Assembly: GCF_023614235.1 (NCBI RefSeq)
Contig: NZ_CP094264.1
Location: forward strand, 1,798,001-1,862,000
Direction of reading: 5' to 3'
Source of the DNA: Streptomyces sp. MRC013
GTDB lineage: Bacteria; Actinomycetota; Actinomycetes; Streptomycetales; Streptomycetaceae
DNA length: 64,000 nt
Below the pieces are notes generated by a model, which saw only the letters and a program-made list of their open reading frames with translations, had not been told where the DNA came from and searched no databases. A program made the translations under genes and the position numbers. Of the stretch, positions 39,020-50,294 are shown in pieces. How positions within the stretch are numbered: position 1 is the first letter of the stretch; each line of letters begins with the position of its first letter.

Positions 39020-39638
39020 GAACCTTTCGTCCCTCAATGCGGTAGCCGTGCCGGGCGAGACGCCCCACGACCTCGACGAGCAGCGTGCGCTCGACTTCCT
39101 TGATGCGCTCGTGGAGAGCGGCCTCGTCGTCCGTGTCCCGGACCCCGACCACGCCCTGGGCGATGATCGGGCCGGTGTCGACGCCGTCGTCGACGAAGTG
39201 GACGGTGCACCCGGTGACCTTCGCGCCGTACGCGAGCGCGTCCCGCACTCCGTGGGCACCGGGGAAACTGGGCAGCAGGGCGGGGTGGGTGTTGACGGTC
39301 CGCCCGCCGAAGCGCGCCAGGAACTCCTTCCCGACGATCTTCATGAAGCCGGCCGAGACGACGAGGTCCGGCTCGTACGCGGCGGTGGCCTCGGCCAGCG
39401 CGCGGTCCCACTCCTCCCGCGTCGCGTAGTCCCGCACCCGGCGCACGAATGTCGGCACGCCCGCGCGCTCGGCCCGCTCCAGGCCCGCGACGCCGGTGCG
39501 GTCGGCGCCGACGGCGACGATCCGCACCCGCGAGCCGTACCCCTCGGGGTCGGCGGCGATCGCGTCGAGGAGTGCCTGGAGGTTCGTGCCGGAACCGGAG
39601 ACCAGGACGACGATGCGGGCGGGGGCGGCGGGGGCCAC
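39006..39638 (-). CDS. purN: Phosphoribosylglycinamide formyltransferase (GART)
   Basis: A 210-residue folate-dependent enzyme of de novo purine synthesis. Blocks are [40 protein letters not shown], the catalytic [20 protein letters not shown] (Asn and His), and [16 protein letters not shown] with the catalytic Asp. GTG 39638 gives the usual length; the open frame extends far upstream but loses family similarity. It is the first gene of the purN-purH pair. Confidence 0.95.
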   Translation of the reverse strand: MAPAAPARIVVLVSGSGTNLQALLDAIAADPEGYGSRVRIVAVGADRTGVAGLERAERAGVPTFVRRVRDYATREEWDRALAEATAAYEPDLVVSAGFMKIVGKEFLARFGGRTVNTHPALLPSFPGAHGVRDALAYGAKVTGCTVHFVDDGVDTGPIIAQGVVGVRDTDDEAALHERIKEVERTLLVEVVGRLARHGYRIEGRKVHVGE

Positions 39639-39895
39639 GGGGGGGACTCTTTTCGCGTGAGCGGTACGTGCGAGGTGCTGGTTTGTACGGTCGTACCAAC
39701 GCGTTCCGTGCCCCGACACGGGGAACCCTACGAACGCGCCGACCATCGGCAACGATACCGGCACACCGCGCCTCCCCCGCGGGACGGGGGCCGGGGCGGG
39801 CGGTAGCGTCTGGTGCGGAGCCGTTTCCCCGTGGCGCCGACAGAGCGGACGGGCGGGGGCGGAGGTATAACGACGACAGGGAAGACGTTCACCAC

Positions 39896-40559
39896 ATGCC
39901 GGACCGAGGCCGCCAGCCCACCGACGACAGCAACCCGTTCGCGCCGCCGCCCGAGGGGAGCCCCGACCAGCCCTGGCAGCCGCGCCGTTCGGCGGAGGGG
40001 GGCGACGGTTCCGGCGCCTCCGGTGACGGCGAGGGCGGCGAAGGGGGGGCGCGAGGGCCACGAGGGACGCTGGAACAGCCGCTGGAGCCCGCGCCAGCCG
40101 GGCCGCTCCTCGGACGGTTTCGGCGGCGAACCGCCCCGGCAGGGGCGGCCGCAGCAGGAGGGTCCGCAGCTGCGCTGGGACCCGAAGGACCCGTCGCAGC
40201 GGCGTGCGCGGTACGCGCTGCTGGCGGGCATGTGGGGCTTCTTCTTCTCGGTCTTCGACTTCCCCGAGCTGGGCCTGCTGCTGGGCGCCCTCGCCCTGTA
40301 CTGGGGCGTCAGCTCGCTGCGTGGGCGCGGCCGGGACGAGTCGGCCTCCGCGACGGTGAGATCGCAGACGACGGCGGCGGTGAGCGGCCTGATCACGGGC
40401 GCGCTGGCGCTGGTCATCGTGGCGACGATGTTCACCTTCCAGCTGGTGTACCGGGACTTCTACACCTGCGTGGACGACGCCCTGACCAAGGACGGGCAGG
40501 TGTCCTGCAACGAGCGGCTCCCCGCCCCCCTGCGGGACCTGATCGGCGTCAAGCGGTAG
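39896..40559 (+). CDS. Two-helix membrane protein with disordered N-terminus, frameshifted
   Basis: The start MPDRGRQPTDDSNPFAPPPE at ATG 39896 and the following Gly/Ser/Glu-rich stretch are in one frame. At 40043-40049 there are seven G. With six the sequence continues in the frame of WNSRWSPRQPGRSSDGFGGE, SQRRARYALLAGMWGFFFSV, FPELGLLLGALALYWGVSSL, VSGLITGALALVIVATMFTF and FYTCVDDALTKDGQVSCNER. The product would be about 220 residues with two or three helices and an extracytoplasmic Cys pair. It is divergent from purN. The conserved streptomycete relatives I recall are uninterrupted. The function is unknown. Confidence 0.65.
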
Positions 40560-41319
40560 ACGCCCCTCCCGGAGCGGTGGGGGCGGCGGGGGCGGTGCGG
40601 GCGGCCGAGGAGCCGTGGACGGCGCAGGCGACGCAGACGGTGAAGACGACGCAGACGACGCAGGCGGTGAGGACGCGTCAGCGGGGCTCCTTTCCATCCT
40701 CCCGGACCGGTCGGGTCGGGAGTTCCCCAAGGACGTACCGGTCGTCCTGACCAGCCCGCGCGGCGACGCGCGCCGCCCCGCCCCGTGGCGGTCGGCCGAG
40801 CCGCCCCGCCGGACGGCGGCACGGCCGCGGTCACCGCGGCGCCCGCGCCGCACGGCCCCGGGGGAGCCGCGGGGATCACGGGCGAGGTGGTCGGCTTCGT
40901 CCCGGACGGCCGCGGGCCTTCCGACGGGGTACGTCAGCGGTGACGACGCGTCGCTGGACGCGGTGCGGGAGGTGGCCGGCCGGTCCGGCCCGCCGGACGC
41001 GGCGGTGCAGTCCGTCGGCGCGGCACGCTCGATCCGGTTCGGCCCGCCGGACGCGGCACGCCCGGTCTTCCGGGACGGCGCGCTGGTCACCGTCGCCAGC
41101 GCGACGGCGGTGGGGGCCGTCCGCATCCCGGGCGCGCAGGGTGGTCCCGGCCCGCGGGGAGGGCCGGGACCACTTCACGGAGGGCCGCGAGCACGTGGCG
41201 GCCTTCGCCGAGGCGGGCCCGACGGACCGCCTGGAGCCCGCCCGACCCGCCACCGGCGAGGGGCGCCCCGCACGGTTCGCCGTTCGAGGCGCCCGCAGGC
41301 GCCCTCCCCTCCCCCACCG
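40560..41319 (+). other. Coding-like but broken stretch, no gene called
   Basis: About 760 bases in which plausible, GC3-rich plus-strand translations occur in successive frames: AGLLSILPDRSGREFPKDVP, then GITGEVVGFVPDGRGPSDG, then SGDDASLDAVREVAGRSGPP and RDGALVTVASATAVGAVRIP, then EGRDHFTEGREHVAAFAEAG. This may be a real gene interrupted by several single-base indels, or chance. It is convergent with the DUF6350 gene. No family recognised. Confidence 0.35.
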
Positions 41320-42993
41320 CTACTCCGGAGTGCCCGCCGGGGACTCCTGCCGCGGGGGTTCCGGGGCCGGGGCCGTGGGGACGGGGTGGGGCGGCCGGGC
41401 GCGGGGGTGCGGTCCGGAGCCGGGCCGTGCGTCCCGCGAACCGGGCGCGTCCCCCGGCTCCTGGGACTCCTGTACGTCCCCCGGCTCCTGGAACTCTTGT
41501 ACGTCCCCCGGGCCCTGCGGGTCCCCCGCGTCCCGCAGGGCCCGGAGCTCCTGGGCGTCCGGCAGGCCCTTCGCGTCCCGCGGGTCCCGGGCCTCCCGGC
41601 TCTCCCGGGCCTCCTGCGGTGAGGGCCCCTGCGGTGAGGGCCCCTGCGGCGGGGACGCCGGCGGCGGGGGCGTGGGGTCGGCCGGGTGGGCGTTCCGCTC
41701 GCGGGTGCGCCAGATCCGCAGAGTCAGGGCCGTCGGTACGGCCACCACCGCCGTCCACGCCAGTGCCGCCGCACCCGTCCGCCACCACACCGGGCCGAAG
41801 TCCGCCAGCCTGGCCGACCCCAGCGGCCCGGACGCCGCCGCCGCGAGCGCCGCCGCCACCACGCCGCAGACCACCGCCGCCAGGGCCGCCGCCCCGGCCG
41901 TGCGCGCGGCGCTCCAGGTCTCGTCGCGGCGGGCCAGCGGGGGCGCGGCCTCCTCCGCCGTGCACCACCCGGCCACCAGTCCGGCCGCCAGCGGCACCAG
42001 CACCGCCACCCCCGCCGCCCAGCCGCCCCGTGCGCCGCCCGGTACGGCGGCCAGCAGCGGGAAGTCCGGCACCGCGGGCACCCCCGCCACGCCCAGCGGC
42101 GTCACCGTCGCGCCCACGCCCAGCTCGAACCCGGGCCCCAGGGCGTACGCCGCGCCCCACACCGCCGCGTTCGGCAGCAGGGCCAGGGCCAGCACCACGA
42201 CCGCCACCCGTCCGGCCCAGTTGGCCGAAAGGCCCGTCAGGGACGCGTACGCCGCGCCCCCGTGCCAGGCGAGCGACCCCACCACCAGCAGCGCGCCCCC
42301 CGCGAGCAGCGCCAGCAGCGCCCCGCCCGCCGCCCGCGCCGCCGCCAGCGACCGGGTGCGCGCCGGCGCCCGCCGCACCCACTCCGGCAGTCGCTGCGGC
42401 AGCGGCCCGAGCGGGCGCCCGCACGCGCTCCACGCCCCGGCCGCCGCCGCCAGCACCACGACCGGCGGAACGTGTCCGACCGCGCTCAGCGGACGCGCCT
42501 CCAGGGGCCCGCCGAGGGCGTACAGCGCGGCGCCCACGGCGACGACGAGGTACCCGGCGGACACCGCGTACACCGCCCCGGCCGGTGCCGGCCTCGGGCG
42601 GGTGCCGCCCGGTTCGAGGACGTCGCGGGCGGCCCGGTGGGCCAGCCACAGCGGCACCGCGGACAGCAGCAGGGGGACGACGCCGACCGGGGCCGGGCCG
42701 CCGGACAGGGTGTCGGGCCGTACCAGCTCCACGCCGTGCGCCAGCAGCCACAGGCCCGCCGCGGCGTGCAGGGCGCCGGCCGGGCCGCCGTCGGGGTACG
42801 GGGAGCCGATCCACGCGGCCATGACGAGGACGGTGAAGGCGGCGAGGCCCAGCCCGGCCGCGGCCAGGCCGCGCGCGAAGGCCCGTCCCGCCGCGGCGGC
42901 GGGACGGGCGCCGTACAGGACGGCCTGCGGCTCGGCGGGGACGGTCGTCCCGGACACGGGGGAGGGAGGGGGGACCGGCGCGGAAACGGACAC
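41320..42993 (-). CDS. DUF6350-type polytopic membrane protein
   Basis: About 557 residues with ten or so hydrophobic segments ([80 protein letters not shown] and others). [23 protein letters not shown] around the middle is a conserved block of this actinobacterial family. The last 110 residues are a charged, Pro/Gln/Glu/Asp-rich cytoplasmic tail with repeats of the QGPSPQ and QEPGDVQE kind. Start codon GTG 42993 is uncertain because no good ribosome site is visible. The function is unknown; some homologues are annotated as cell-division proteins on weak grounds. Confidence 0.8.
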   Translation of the reverse strand: MSVSAPVPPPSPVSGTTVPAEPQAVLYGARPAAAAGRAFARGLAAAGLGLAAFTVLVMAAWIGSPYPDGGPAGALHAAAGLWLLAHGVELVRPDTLSGGPAPVGVVPLLLSAVPLWLAHRAARDVLEPGGTRPRPAPAGAVYAVSAGYLVVAVGAALYALGGPLEARPLSAVGHVPPVVVLAAAAGAWSACGRPLGPLPQRLPEWVRRAPARTRSLAAARAAGGALLALLAGGALLVVGSLAWHGGAAYASLTGLSANWAGRVAVVVLALALLPNAAVWGAAYALGPGFELGVGATVTPLGVAGVPAVPDFPLLAAVPGGARGGWAAGVAVLVPLAAGLVAGWCTAEEAAPPLARRDETWSAARTAGAAALAAVVCGVVAAALAAAASGPLGSARLADFGPVWWRTGAAALAWTAVVAVPTALTLRIWRTRERNAHPADPTPPPPASPPQGPSPQGPSPQEARESREARDPRDAKGLPDAQELRALRDAGDPQGPGDVQEFQEPGDVQESQEPGDAPGSRDARPGSGPHPRARPPHPVPTAPAPEPPRQESPAGTPE

Positions 42994-43109
42994 GGAGACA
43001 TGCTGCCAACGACACGCGCCGTAACTGCGCAACAGGCGGATGCCCGCTGTGTCGCCCAATATACGTTTATGTACTTTTCCGCTACGCAGGGTGTTCGCGG
43101 AGGCTGACG

Positions 43110-44009
43110 ATGACGCAGGGCACGATCGACGGGACGCCGGCGAGGGTGGCACCGGGTCCGCCGCCCGAAGCACCGGACCCGCCGCCCGGGCCGGCTGCGG
43201 GCGCGCGGCCCGCGACGCCCGTCGAGGCGTTCGAGGCGCTGTACGCGCACGCCGCGCCCGACCTGGTACGGCAGGCGTACGCCCTGACCGGGCGGCGGCG
43301 GCTGGCACGGGAGGCCGTCGAACACGCGTTCCACCGCGCCTGGGACCACTGGCCGGAGGTCGCCGTCGACCGGGACCCGGCCGGCTGGGTGCGGGCGACC
43401 GCGCACGACTACGCCCTCTCCCCCTGGCACCGGCTGCGCCCCGGGCTCCGGTACCCCGACCCGCCCGCGGGCGGCGCCACGGTGCGGGCGCTGCACGGCG
43501 TCCTGCTGGACCTGCCGCCCTCGTACCGGCGCACGCTGCTGCTCCACGACGGGCTGGGCGTCGGCCTGCCGGAGGTGGCCGCCGAGACGGAGGCCAGCAG
43601 CCCGGCCGCCGCGCACCGGCTGCTGCACGCCCGCGGGGCGGTCGCGGAGCGGGTGCCGCTCCTGGCGGACCCGGACGTGCTGCGCGGGGGCCTGGCGGAG
43701 CTGCTGGACCAGGGAGCGGCGACCGCCCTGGCGACGCCCCGGGCGGTGCGGGTCGGCGGGGAGTGGCGCGTACGGCTGCGGACCTGCGGTACGGCGGCGC
43801 TGTCGGTGCTCATCGTGACGGCGACGGCGTTCACCCTGTCGACGGCCCCGACGCGGTACGAGCCGCCGCCGGTGCCCGCGCGGGCGGTGACGGGCGTCCC
43901 GCCCCTGAGCGGTCCGCAGCGGCCGACGCTCCAGGACGAGGAGCTCCGCTCCCACCTGGCCCGGCAGCCGGTGACCGGCCCGGCCCGCCTGGTCCCCTCA
44001 CCGCACTAG
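43110..44009 (+). CDS. ECF sigma-like protein with C-terminal membrane helix
   Basis: A 299-residue protein. The region of residues 45-110 ([40 protein letters not shown]) resembles sigma region 2, and residues about 130-175 ([40 protein letters not shown]) resemble region 4. Around residue 230 a membrane helix follows ([17 protein letters not shown]), with a short Pro-rich end outside. It thus looks like a sigma-related regulator tethered to the membrane, and the divergence of the DNA-binding helix leaves its activity open. GGAGG precedes the ATG. It is divergent from the DUF6350 gene across a 116-base AT-richer gap. Confidence 0.72.
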   Translation: MTQGTIDGTPARVAPGPPPEAPDPPPGPAAGARPATPVEAFEALYAHAAPDLVRQAYALTGRRRLAREAVEHAFHRAWDHWPEVAVDRDPAGWVRATAHDYALSPWHRLRPGLRYPDPPAGGATVRALHGVLLDLPPSYRRTLLLHDGLGVGLPEVAAETEASSPAAAHRLLHARGAVAERVPLLADPDVLRGGLAELLDQGAATALATPRAVRVGGEWRVRLRTCGTAALSVLIVTATAFTLSTAPTRYEPPPVPARAVTGVPPLSGPQRPTLQDEELRSHLARQPVTGPARLVPSPH

Positions 44010-44022
44010 GCGCCCGCCACGC

Positions 44023-44064
44023 GCAGCGGGCCCGCTCCCGGGGGTACCGGGGCGGGCCCGCTGC
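44023..44064. terminator. Bidirectional terminator between sigma-like gene and sucD
   Basis: A 13-bp perfect stem (44023-44035 with 44052-44064) extended inward by further GC pairs, between two convergent genes. Confidence 0.8.
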
Positions 44065-44097
44065 GGCTTGCCCGTGCCTCGCGGCCGGGCCCGGACG

Positions 44098-44988
44098 CTA
44101 CGCCTGGGCGCCGAGGATCTCGCGGGCGAGCTTCGCCGTCTCGGTCGGCGTCTTGCCGACCTTGACGCCGGCGGCCTCCAGGGCCTCCTTCTTCGCCTGC
44201 GCCGTGCCGGAGGAGCCGGACACGATGGCGCCGGCGTGGCCCATGGTCTTGCCCTCGGGCGCGGTGAAGCCGGCGACGTAGCCGACGACCGGCTTGGTCA
44301 CGTTCGCCTTGATGAAGTCGGCCGCGCGCTCCTCCGCGTCGCCGCCGATCTCGCCGATCATGACGATCAGCTCGGTCTCCGGGTCGGCCTCGAAGGCCGC
44401 CAGCGCGTCGATGTGGGTGGTGCCGATGACCGGGTCGCCACCGATGCCGACGCAGGACGAGAAGCCGATGTCGCGCAGCTCGTACATCATCTGGTAGGTC
44501 AGCGTGCCGGACTTCGACACCAGGCCGATCCTGCCCGGCTTGGTGATGTCGCCGGGGATGATGCCCGCGTTGGACTGGCCCGGGGTGATGAGGCCGGGGC
44601 AGTTGGGGCCGATGATGCGGGTCTTGTTGCCCTTCGACTTCGCGTACGCCCAGAAGGCGGCGGAGTCGTGGACGGCGATGCCCTCGGTGATGACGACCGC
44701 GAGGGGGATCCCGGCGTCGATGGCCTCCACGACGGCGGCCTTCGCGAAGGCCGGCGGCACGAAGAGGACGGAGACGTCGGCGCCCGTCTTCTCCATCGCC
44801 TCGGCGACCGTGCCGAAGACCGGGACCTCGGTGCCGTCGAAGTCGACGGTCGTGCCGGCCTTGCGCGGGTTGACGCCGCCGACGATGTTGGTGCCGTCAC
44901 CGAGCATGAGCTTGGTGTGCTTCATGCCCGTGGCGCCGGTCATGCCCTGGACGATGACCTTGCTGTCCTTGGTGAGGAAGATAGCCAT
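44098..44988 (-). CDS. sucD: Succinyl-CoA synthetase alpha subunit
   Basis: A 296-residue subunit of the TCA-cycle enzyme that makes succinate and NTP from succinyl-CoA. The CoA-binding N-terminus begins [20 protein letters not shown], followed by [11 protein letters not shown] and [14 protein letters not shown]. The phosphorylated His is in [11 protein letters not shown] (His251). It lies 24 bases after sucC on the same strand with a ribosome site in the gap, so the two form an operon. Confidence 0.97.
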   Translation of the reverse strand: MAIFLTKDSKVIVQGMTGATGMKHTKLMLGDGTNIVGGVNPRKAGTTVDFDGTEVPVFGTVAEAMEKTGADVSVLFVPPAFAKAAVVEAIDAGIPLAVVITEGIAVHDSAAFWAYAKSKGNKTRIIGPNCPGLITPGQSNAGIIPGDITKPGRIGLVSKSGTLTYQMMYELRDIGFSSCVGIGGDPVIGTTHIDALAAFEADPETELIVMIGEIGGDAEERAADFIKANVTKPVVGYVAGFTAPEGKTMGHAGAIVSGSSGTAQAKKEALEAAGVKVGKTPTETAKLAREILGAQA

Positions 44989-45012
44989 GGTGTGTCTGTG
45001 ACCTCGTCCCTT

Positions 45013-46191
45013 TTACTTCGCAGCCGCGAGCTCGGCGGCCTTGTCGGCCGCGCCGTCCATGGTGTCCACGCGCTGCACCAGCGGGTGGTTGGCGTCCGAC
45101 AGGATCTTGCGACCCAGCTCCGCGTTGTTGCCGTCGAGGCGCACGACCAGCGGCTTGGTGACTTCCTCGCCCTTGGACTTGAGGAGCTCCAGGGCCTGCA
45201 CGATGCCGTTGGCGACCTCGTCGCAGGCGGTGATGCCGCCGAAGACGTTGACGAACACGGACTTGACGTCCGGGTCGCCGAGGATGATCTCCAGGCCGTT
45301 CGCCATGACCTCGGCGGAGGCGCCGCCGCCGATGTCGAGGAAGTTGGCCGGCTTCACGCCGCCGTGCGCCTCACCGGCGTACGCGACGACGTCCAGGGTG
45401 GACATGACCAGGCCCGCGCCGTTGCCGATGATGCCGACCTCGCCGTCGAGCTTGACGTAGTTGAGGCCCTTGGCCTTGGCGGCGGCCTCGAGCGGGTTGG
45501 CGGCGGCCTTGTCCTCCAGCGCCTCGTGCCCGGGCTGGCGGAAGTCGGCGTTGGCGTCCAGGGAGACCTTGCCGTCGAGGGCCAGGATGTCACCGGAGGC
45601 GACCTTGGCGAGCGGGTTGACCTCGACGAGGAGGGCGTCCTCGGCGACGAACGTCTTCCACAGGGTCACCAGGACCTCGGCGACCTTCTCGGCGACCTCG
45701 GCCGGGAACTTCGCCTGCGCGACGATCTCGCGGGCCTTCTCGACCGTCACGCCCTCGTTGGCGTCGACCGGGACCTTCGCGAGGGCCTCGGGCTTGGTGG
45801 CCGCGACCTCCTCGATGTCCATGCCGCCCTCGACGGACGCCATCGCCAGGAAGGTGCGGTTGGTGCGGTCGAGGAGGTACGAGACGTAGTACTCCTCGAC
45901 GATCTCCGGGGCCGTCTCGGCGATCATGACCTTGTGGACCGTGTGGCCCTTGATGTCCATGCCGAGGATCTGCCGGGCCTTCTCGACCGCGTCCTGCGGG
46001 TCCGAGGCCAGCTTGACGCCGCCGGCCTTGCCGCGGCCGCCGACCTTGACCTGCGCCTTGACGACCGACTTGCCGCCCAGCCGCTCCGTCGCCTCGCGCG
46101 CCGCCTCAGGCGTGTCGATGACTTCACCGGCCAGCACCGGTACACCGTGCTTGGCGAAGAGGTCCCTCGCCTGGTACTCGAACAGGTCCAC
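45013..46191 (-). CDS. sucC: Succinyl-CoA synthetase beta subunit
   Basis: A 392-residue ATP-grasp subunit. It begins [20 protein letters not shown], with [20 protein letters not shown] for nucleotide binding, [21 protein letters not shown] for metal binding, and the CoA/ligase C-terminal domain ([36 protein letters not shown]). GTG 46191 is the usual start; the frame upstream to 46305 is non-family. It is the first gene of the sucC-sucD operon. Confidence 0.97.
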   Translation of the reverse strand: MDLFEYQARDLFAKHGVPVLAGEVIDTPEAAREATERLGGKSVVKAQVKVGGRGKAGGVKLASDPQDAVEKARQILGMDIKGHTVHKVMIAETAPEIVEEYYVSYLLDRTNRTFLAMASVEGGMDIEEVAATKPEALAKVPVDANEGVTVEKAREIVAQAKFPAEVAEKVAEVLVTLWKTFVAEDALLVEVNPLAKVASGDILALDGKVSLDANADFRQPGHEALEDKAAANPLEAAAKAKGLNYVKLDGEVGIIGNGAGLVMSTLDVVAYAGEAHGGVKPANFLDIGGGASAEVMANGLEIILGDPDVKSVFVNVFGGITACDEVANGIVQALELLKSKGEEVTKPLVVRLDGNNAELGRKILSDANHPLVQRVDTMDGAADKAAELAAAK

Positions 46192-46813
46192 GCGCGTCCG
46201 TCCCTTTTCTGGTGATCGCGGTTCGTTGTCATGCGTGGGCGTGCCGCGCGCCCGTCGTGCGGGCGGAGGGCAACGTGACTGCTCTGTCACAAGGGAGGCG
46301 TACACGGTGTCCGTGGACGCGGCATGTCCGCCTCGCAGGTTATCCCCGGAGGCGGTGCCGCCCTAAATCGCAGATCACACCCGAACGGTGATACCCGTCA
46401 CAGAAGGGAACCCCGGACGGACCGTTCCGCCGGCCGCGGGAGCGCCCGCGGCCGCGGCTCCCACTACGGCCCGGACGGCGGTGGGGCCGCGGTGCGGGCA
46501 CCCCGGCCGGTGCCGGGCGGAGCGCCGTGCGCCCGGCGCCCCGGCACACGGCACGGGGGCGGACGTACGGGGGCCGGAACGGACGTACGGGGGCCGGGGC
46601 TCCGGCGGCGCGGGCTCGCGGCGGCGCCCGGCACGGGGAGCCCCCGGCGGCGGTACGAAACGACCGTACGGGGGCCGGGGCGGCACCCCGGCGGCACCCG
46701 GCCCCGGCGGCCCGCGGGGCCGGGGCCCCTGCCCGCCTGACCGGCCCGCCCGCTCGGCCGCCGACGTCCTCCCCCCGGCCCCCCACGGCGCCGGGGGTCA
46801 CCGCGCGGCCCGG
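46192..46813. other. Gene-free interval upstream of sucC with short direct repeats
   Basis: About 620 bases. The part next to sucC (46260-46400) holds its promoter and includes a GTGAC-N6-GTCAC inverted repeat at 46273-46288. The rest is very GC-rich, with three copies of a CGTACGGGGGCCGG-containing unit at 46561-46577, 46581-46597 and 46661-46678. No supported gene; all open frames are low complexity. Confidence 0.5.
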
Positions 46814-47971
46814 TCAGGCGGGTTCGGGCACCGGTACCGGACGCTTCTCCAGGGCCGCGGCCATCACCTCGGGGAAGAGGTCCGGTGTGCACGCGAACGC
46901 CGGCGTCCCCAGCGCCGCAAGGGCGGCGGCGTGTTCCCGGTCGTACGCGGGGGCCCCTTCGTCGGACAGGGCGAGCAGCGTCACGAACCGCACCCCGGCC
47001 GCCTTCATCGCCGCGACGCGCTTCAGCGTCCCGTCGCGTGTGCCGCCCTCGTACAGATCGCTGATCAGCACCACGACCGTGTCGGCGGGCCGGGTGATCC
47101 GCGACTGGCAGTACGCGAGCGCCCGGTCGATGTCCGTGCCGCCGCCCAGCCGCGTACCGAACAGCACGTCCACCGGGTCGTCGATCCGGTCGGTCAGGTC
47201 GACGACGGCCGTGTCGAAGACGACGAGCCGGGTCGCGATCGAGCGCATCGAGGCCAGGACCGCGCCGAACACCGACGCGTACACGACGGACGCCGCCATC
47301 GACCCGGACTGGTCGACGCAGAGCACCACCTCCTTCCCCACGGCCTGCGAGGCCCGTCCGTAGCCGATCAGGCGCTCGGGGACGACCGTGCGGTGCTCGG
47401 GGAGGTAGTTCCGCAGGTTGGCGCGGATCGTGCGGTCCCAGTCGATGTCCCGGTGCCGGGGCCGGCTGAGGCGGGCGCTGCGGTCGAGGGCGCCGGCGAG
47501 GGTGGCCCGGGTGCGTGTGGCCAGGCGCTTCTCCAGGTCGTCGACGACCTTGCGGACGACGGCCCGCGCCGTCTCCCTCGTCGTCTCGGGCATGGCCCCG
47601 CCGAGGGAGAGCAGCGTGCCGACGAGGTGGACGTCCGCCTCGACGGCCTCCAGCGTCTCCGGCTCCGCCAACAGCGCGGCCAGGCCGAGCCGGTCGATCG
47701 CGTCGCGCTGCACGACCTGTACGACGGGAGCGGGGAAGTACGTGCGGATGTCGCCGAGCCAGCGCGCCACGGACGGGGCCGACCCGCCGAGCCCCGCCGA
47801 CCGGTTCCGGCGCCCCCGCCGGCCGGTGTCACCGCCGGTCCCCCCGTACAGGGCGCCCAGCGCACCGTCCACGACGGCGTCGGTGCCGGTCAGCGCGCGG
47901 CCCGTGCCGTCCGCCGCTCCCCCGCCGAGCACCATGCGCCAGCGCCGCAGCCGCTCGTCGTCGCCGGTCAT
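46814..47971 (-). CDS. VWA-domain protein of the MoxR/DUF5682/SWIM module (YehP-like)
   Basis: A 385-residue protein. The first 200 residues are helical (VVRKVVDDLEKRLATRTRAT, LGDIRTYFPAPVVQVVQRDA). The C-terminal von Willebrand A domain has an intact MIDAS: DQSGS at residues 220-224, the Thr in GGGTDIDRALAY and the Asp in LISDLYEGG. MoxR ATPases commonly work with VWA proteins in metal-dependent chaperone or co-chelatase-like roles. ATG 47971 overlaps the stop of the upstream DUF5682 gene (ATGA), making it the last gene of a three-gene operon. Confidence 0.9.
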   Translation of the reverse strand: MTGDDERLRRWRMVLGGGAADGTGRALTGTDAVVDGALGALYGGTGGDTGRRGRRNRSAGLGGSAPSVARWLGDIRTYFPAPVVQVVQRDAIDRLGLAALLAEPETLEAVEADVHLVGTLLSLGGAMPETTRETARAVVRKVVDDLEKRLATRTRATLAGALDRSARLSRPRHRDIDWDRTIRANLRNYLPEHRTVVPERLIGYGRASQAVGKEVVLCVDQSGSMAASVVYASVFGAVLASMRSIATRLVVFDTAVVDLTDRIDDPVDVLFGTRLGGGTDIDRALAYCQSRITRPADTVVVLISDLYEGGTRDGTLKRVAAMKAAGVRFVTLLALSDEGAPAYDREHAAALAALGTPAFACTPDLFPEVMAAALEKRPVPVPEPA

Positions 47972-50294
47972 CGGCCCACCCCCGCGAGTTCGCCGTCCGG
48001 CCGCCCAAGGCCCAGCAGCACGTCCAGCAGGGGCAGCACCCCGTCGGCGCGGGCCTCGTCGAGGCCGGGGCCGAAGCCGGGTGCGCCCGCCTCGGTGAGC
48101 ACCGCGCCGCCGCGGGCGGGGCCGCGCCGCACGAGTTCGCCGAGCGTGCGGCGCACTGCCGGCCCGTACGCGGAGAACGTACGGCGCAGCAGCGGCAGCA
48201 CGCCCGTGAACGCCTCGGCGGGCACGGCCGTCAGCCACGCGTCGACCAGGGCGAGGAGCCGTTCGTCGTGGACGAGCAGCATGCCGCCGGATCCGTCGCC
48301 GCCGGCGCCGCCGACGAACCCCTCGATCCACGCGGCGGCCTCGGCGGGCGCCGTGCCGGGTGACAGCGCGAGGCCCATCAGGCGGGCGGCCTCGTCCTCG
48401 GCGAGCCGCCCGTCGTCGAGGAGGAGCCGGGCGGCGCGGCCGCGCAGGACGCCGGGGACCGTGTCGCGCCGGGTGAGCCGCTCCAGGACGGCCGTCCACC
48501 GCGCGGTGACCTCACCGGCGTCCGGAAGGAGCCGCACCGCCGTGTGGACGGCGTCGACGTGGCCGCGCATCTCGGCGGCACCGTCCGCGTCCAGCCCCGC
48601 GCAGGCCGGCGGCAGGCCGACGCATATCCGCAGGGCGAGGCCGGTGGCGACCTCCGCGAGCGCGGAGGCGTCCGTGGCACGCACGTCCCCGTAGCGGAGG
48701 GTGCGGGCGAGGGGCGGCAGGGCCAGGGCGAGGCGGCCGACGTCGGCGTCGAGGGCCGCGCGGTCGGCGAGGGCCCGCACGACCGGGGGCAACGCCTCGG
48801 GCAGGTCGGCGAGGAGGCACCGCTCGGCGAGGGCCGTGACCTCGGCGAGGGCCGTGGCGGCGGCGGCCTCCGCCTCGGCCTTGGCGGTGGCGGCGGACAG
48901 GACCGTGGTGCCCCATACGCCGGCCTCCGCGACCCGCACGTGGAGTTCGGGCTCCCAGCGCAGCCGCCAGACCTCCCGGAAGGTGCCCGTGCCGCGGGCC
49001 CGCTCGGGCTCCCCCAGTCGACGCCGAGGAGGCGCAGCCGGTGCAGGAGGCGGCTGCGGGCGGCGTCGGTGTCCTTGCGCAGGTCGAGGGCGAGTTCCCG
49101 CTCGGCCGCCTCCGGCCTGAGGCGCAGGGTGCGCTGGAGCCGGTGCAGATCGCGCTGGAGCGGCACGGCGGGCGCCCCGTCGGGCACCTCGCCCAGGGCG
49201 TCGCCGACGACGAGCCGGTCCCGGATCAGGGCGAGCGGCACGTCGGAGCCGTCGCACATCACCGCCCGGACGGCGTCGGTCGTCTCGGTGAGCCCCGCCA
49301 GCGGGCGGCCGCGCATCGCGGCGAGCGCCCCGGCGAGCCGCACGGCCTCGACGACGTGGGCGGACGACACCGGGTGGTCCTCCTCGCGGAGCAGCCCGGC
49401 GGCCTTCGTCATCCACCGCTCGACCGGCCGGTCGGGCGCGGCGAACAGGTGCTCGTACCATCCGGGCGAGTCGATCCCGGCGCCGTACCCGGAGCGGCGG
49501 GCGAGCCTGCGGTGCGTCCACGGCACCCAGGTGGTCTCGGTCCTGACCCTGGGGAGGCCCTTGAGGAGGGCCCGGTCGGCGGTGACGGTGTGCTTCCCGG
49601 CGAGCGCCGGGACGTGCCAGGCGCCGCAGACGACGGCGACGGTGCCGTGCTCCCGGAGGGCGGCGCGCAGCCGGAGCCGCATGTGCGCCTCGCGGACGGG
49701 GTCGCGGGCGCCGCCGCCGTGCCCGTACGCCTCGCGCAGCGCCGTCATCGCCTCCGCGACGGCCGCGAACGGGGCGAGCGGGTCGCCCGTGTGCGCCGCG
49801 CGGTGCTCGACGACGTCCTCCCACCAGCGCTCCGGGTCGTCGTACCCGGCGGTCGCGGCCAGTACGGCGAGGGGGTCGACGCGCAGTCCGCGGCGCCGCC
49901 CGTCGGCGGACGGCCCGCCCGTGTCGTCGTCCGCGTCCTCCTCGTCCTCGTCCTCCCAGGTGGGGTCGCCCATCATGGCGAGGGAGTGGGCGGCGGGCAG
50001 GTCGACGAAGCGGACGGCGGCACCGTGGTCGAGCGCCCAGCGGACGGCGACCCACTCGGGCGAGAAGGCGGCGAACGGCCAGAACGCGGACCGTCCGGGG
50101 TCGTCGGCGGCGTGTGCCAGCAGGGCGACCGGCGGTCGCATCCGCTCGTCGGCGGCGAGCGGCAGCAGGGCGTCGGCCTCCGGCGGGCCCTCGATCAGCA
50201 CGGCCCCGGGGCGTACCGCGTCGAGGGCGGCGCGGACCGCGCGCGCCGAGCCGGGTCCGTGGTGGCGCACTCCGAGCAGCAGGGGGTCGGTCAC
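47968..50294 (-). CDS. DUF5682 protein (YehM-like), one frameshift
   Basis: About 775 residues when one base is restored. GTG 50294 starts VTDPLLLGVRHHGPGSARAV, followed by VLIEGPPEADALLPLA and FAAFSPEWVAVRWALDHGAA, a pattern reminiscent of TraB/ChaN-like folds. VAVVCGAWHVPALAGKHT adds conserved Cys/His. The second half is helical and repeat-like. At 49011-49015 five C stand where six are expected: the frame of LLGVDWG must shift to continue EPERARGTGTFREVWRLRWE. The start overlaps the stop of the MoxR gene by four bases and the end overlaps the VWA start. The biochemical function is unknown. Confidence 0.82.
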
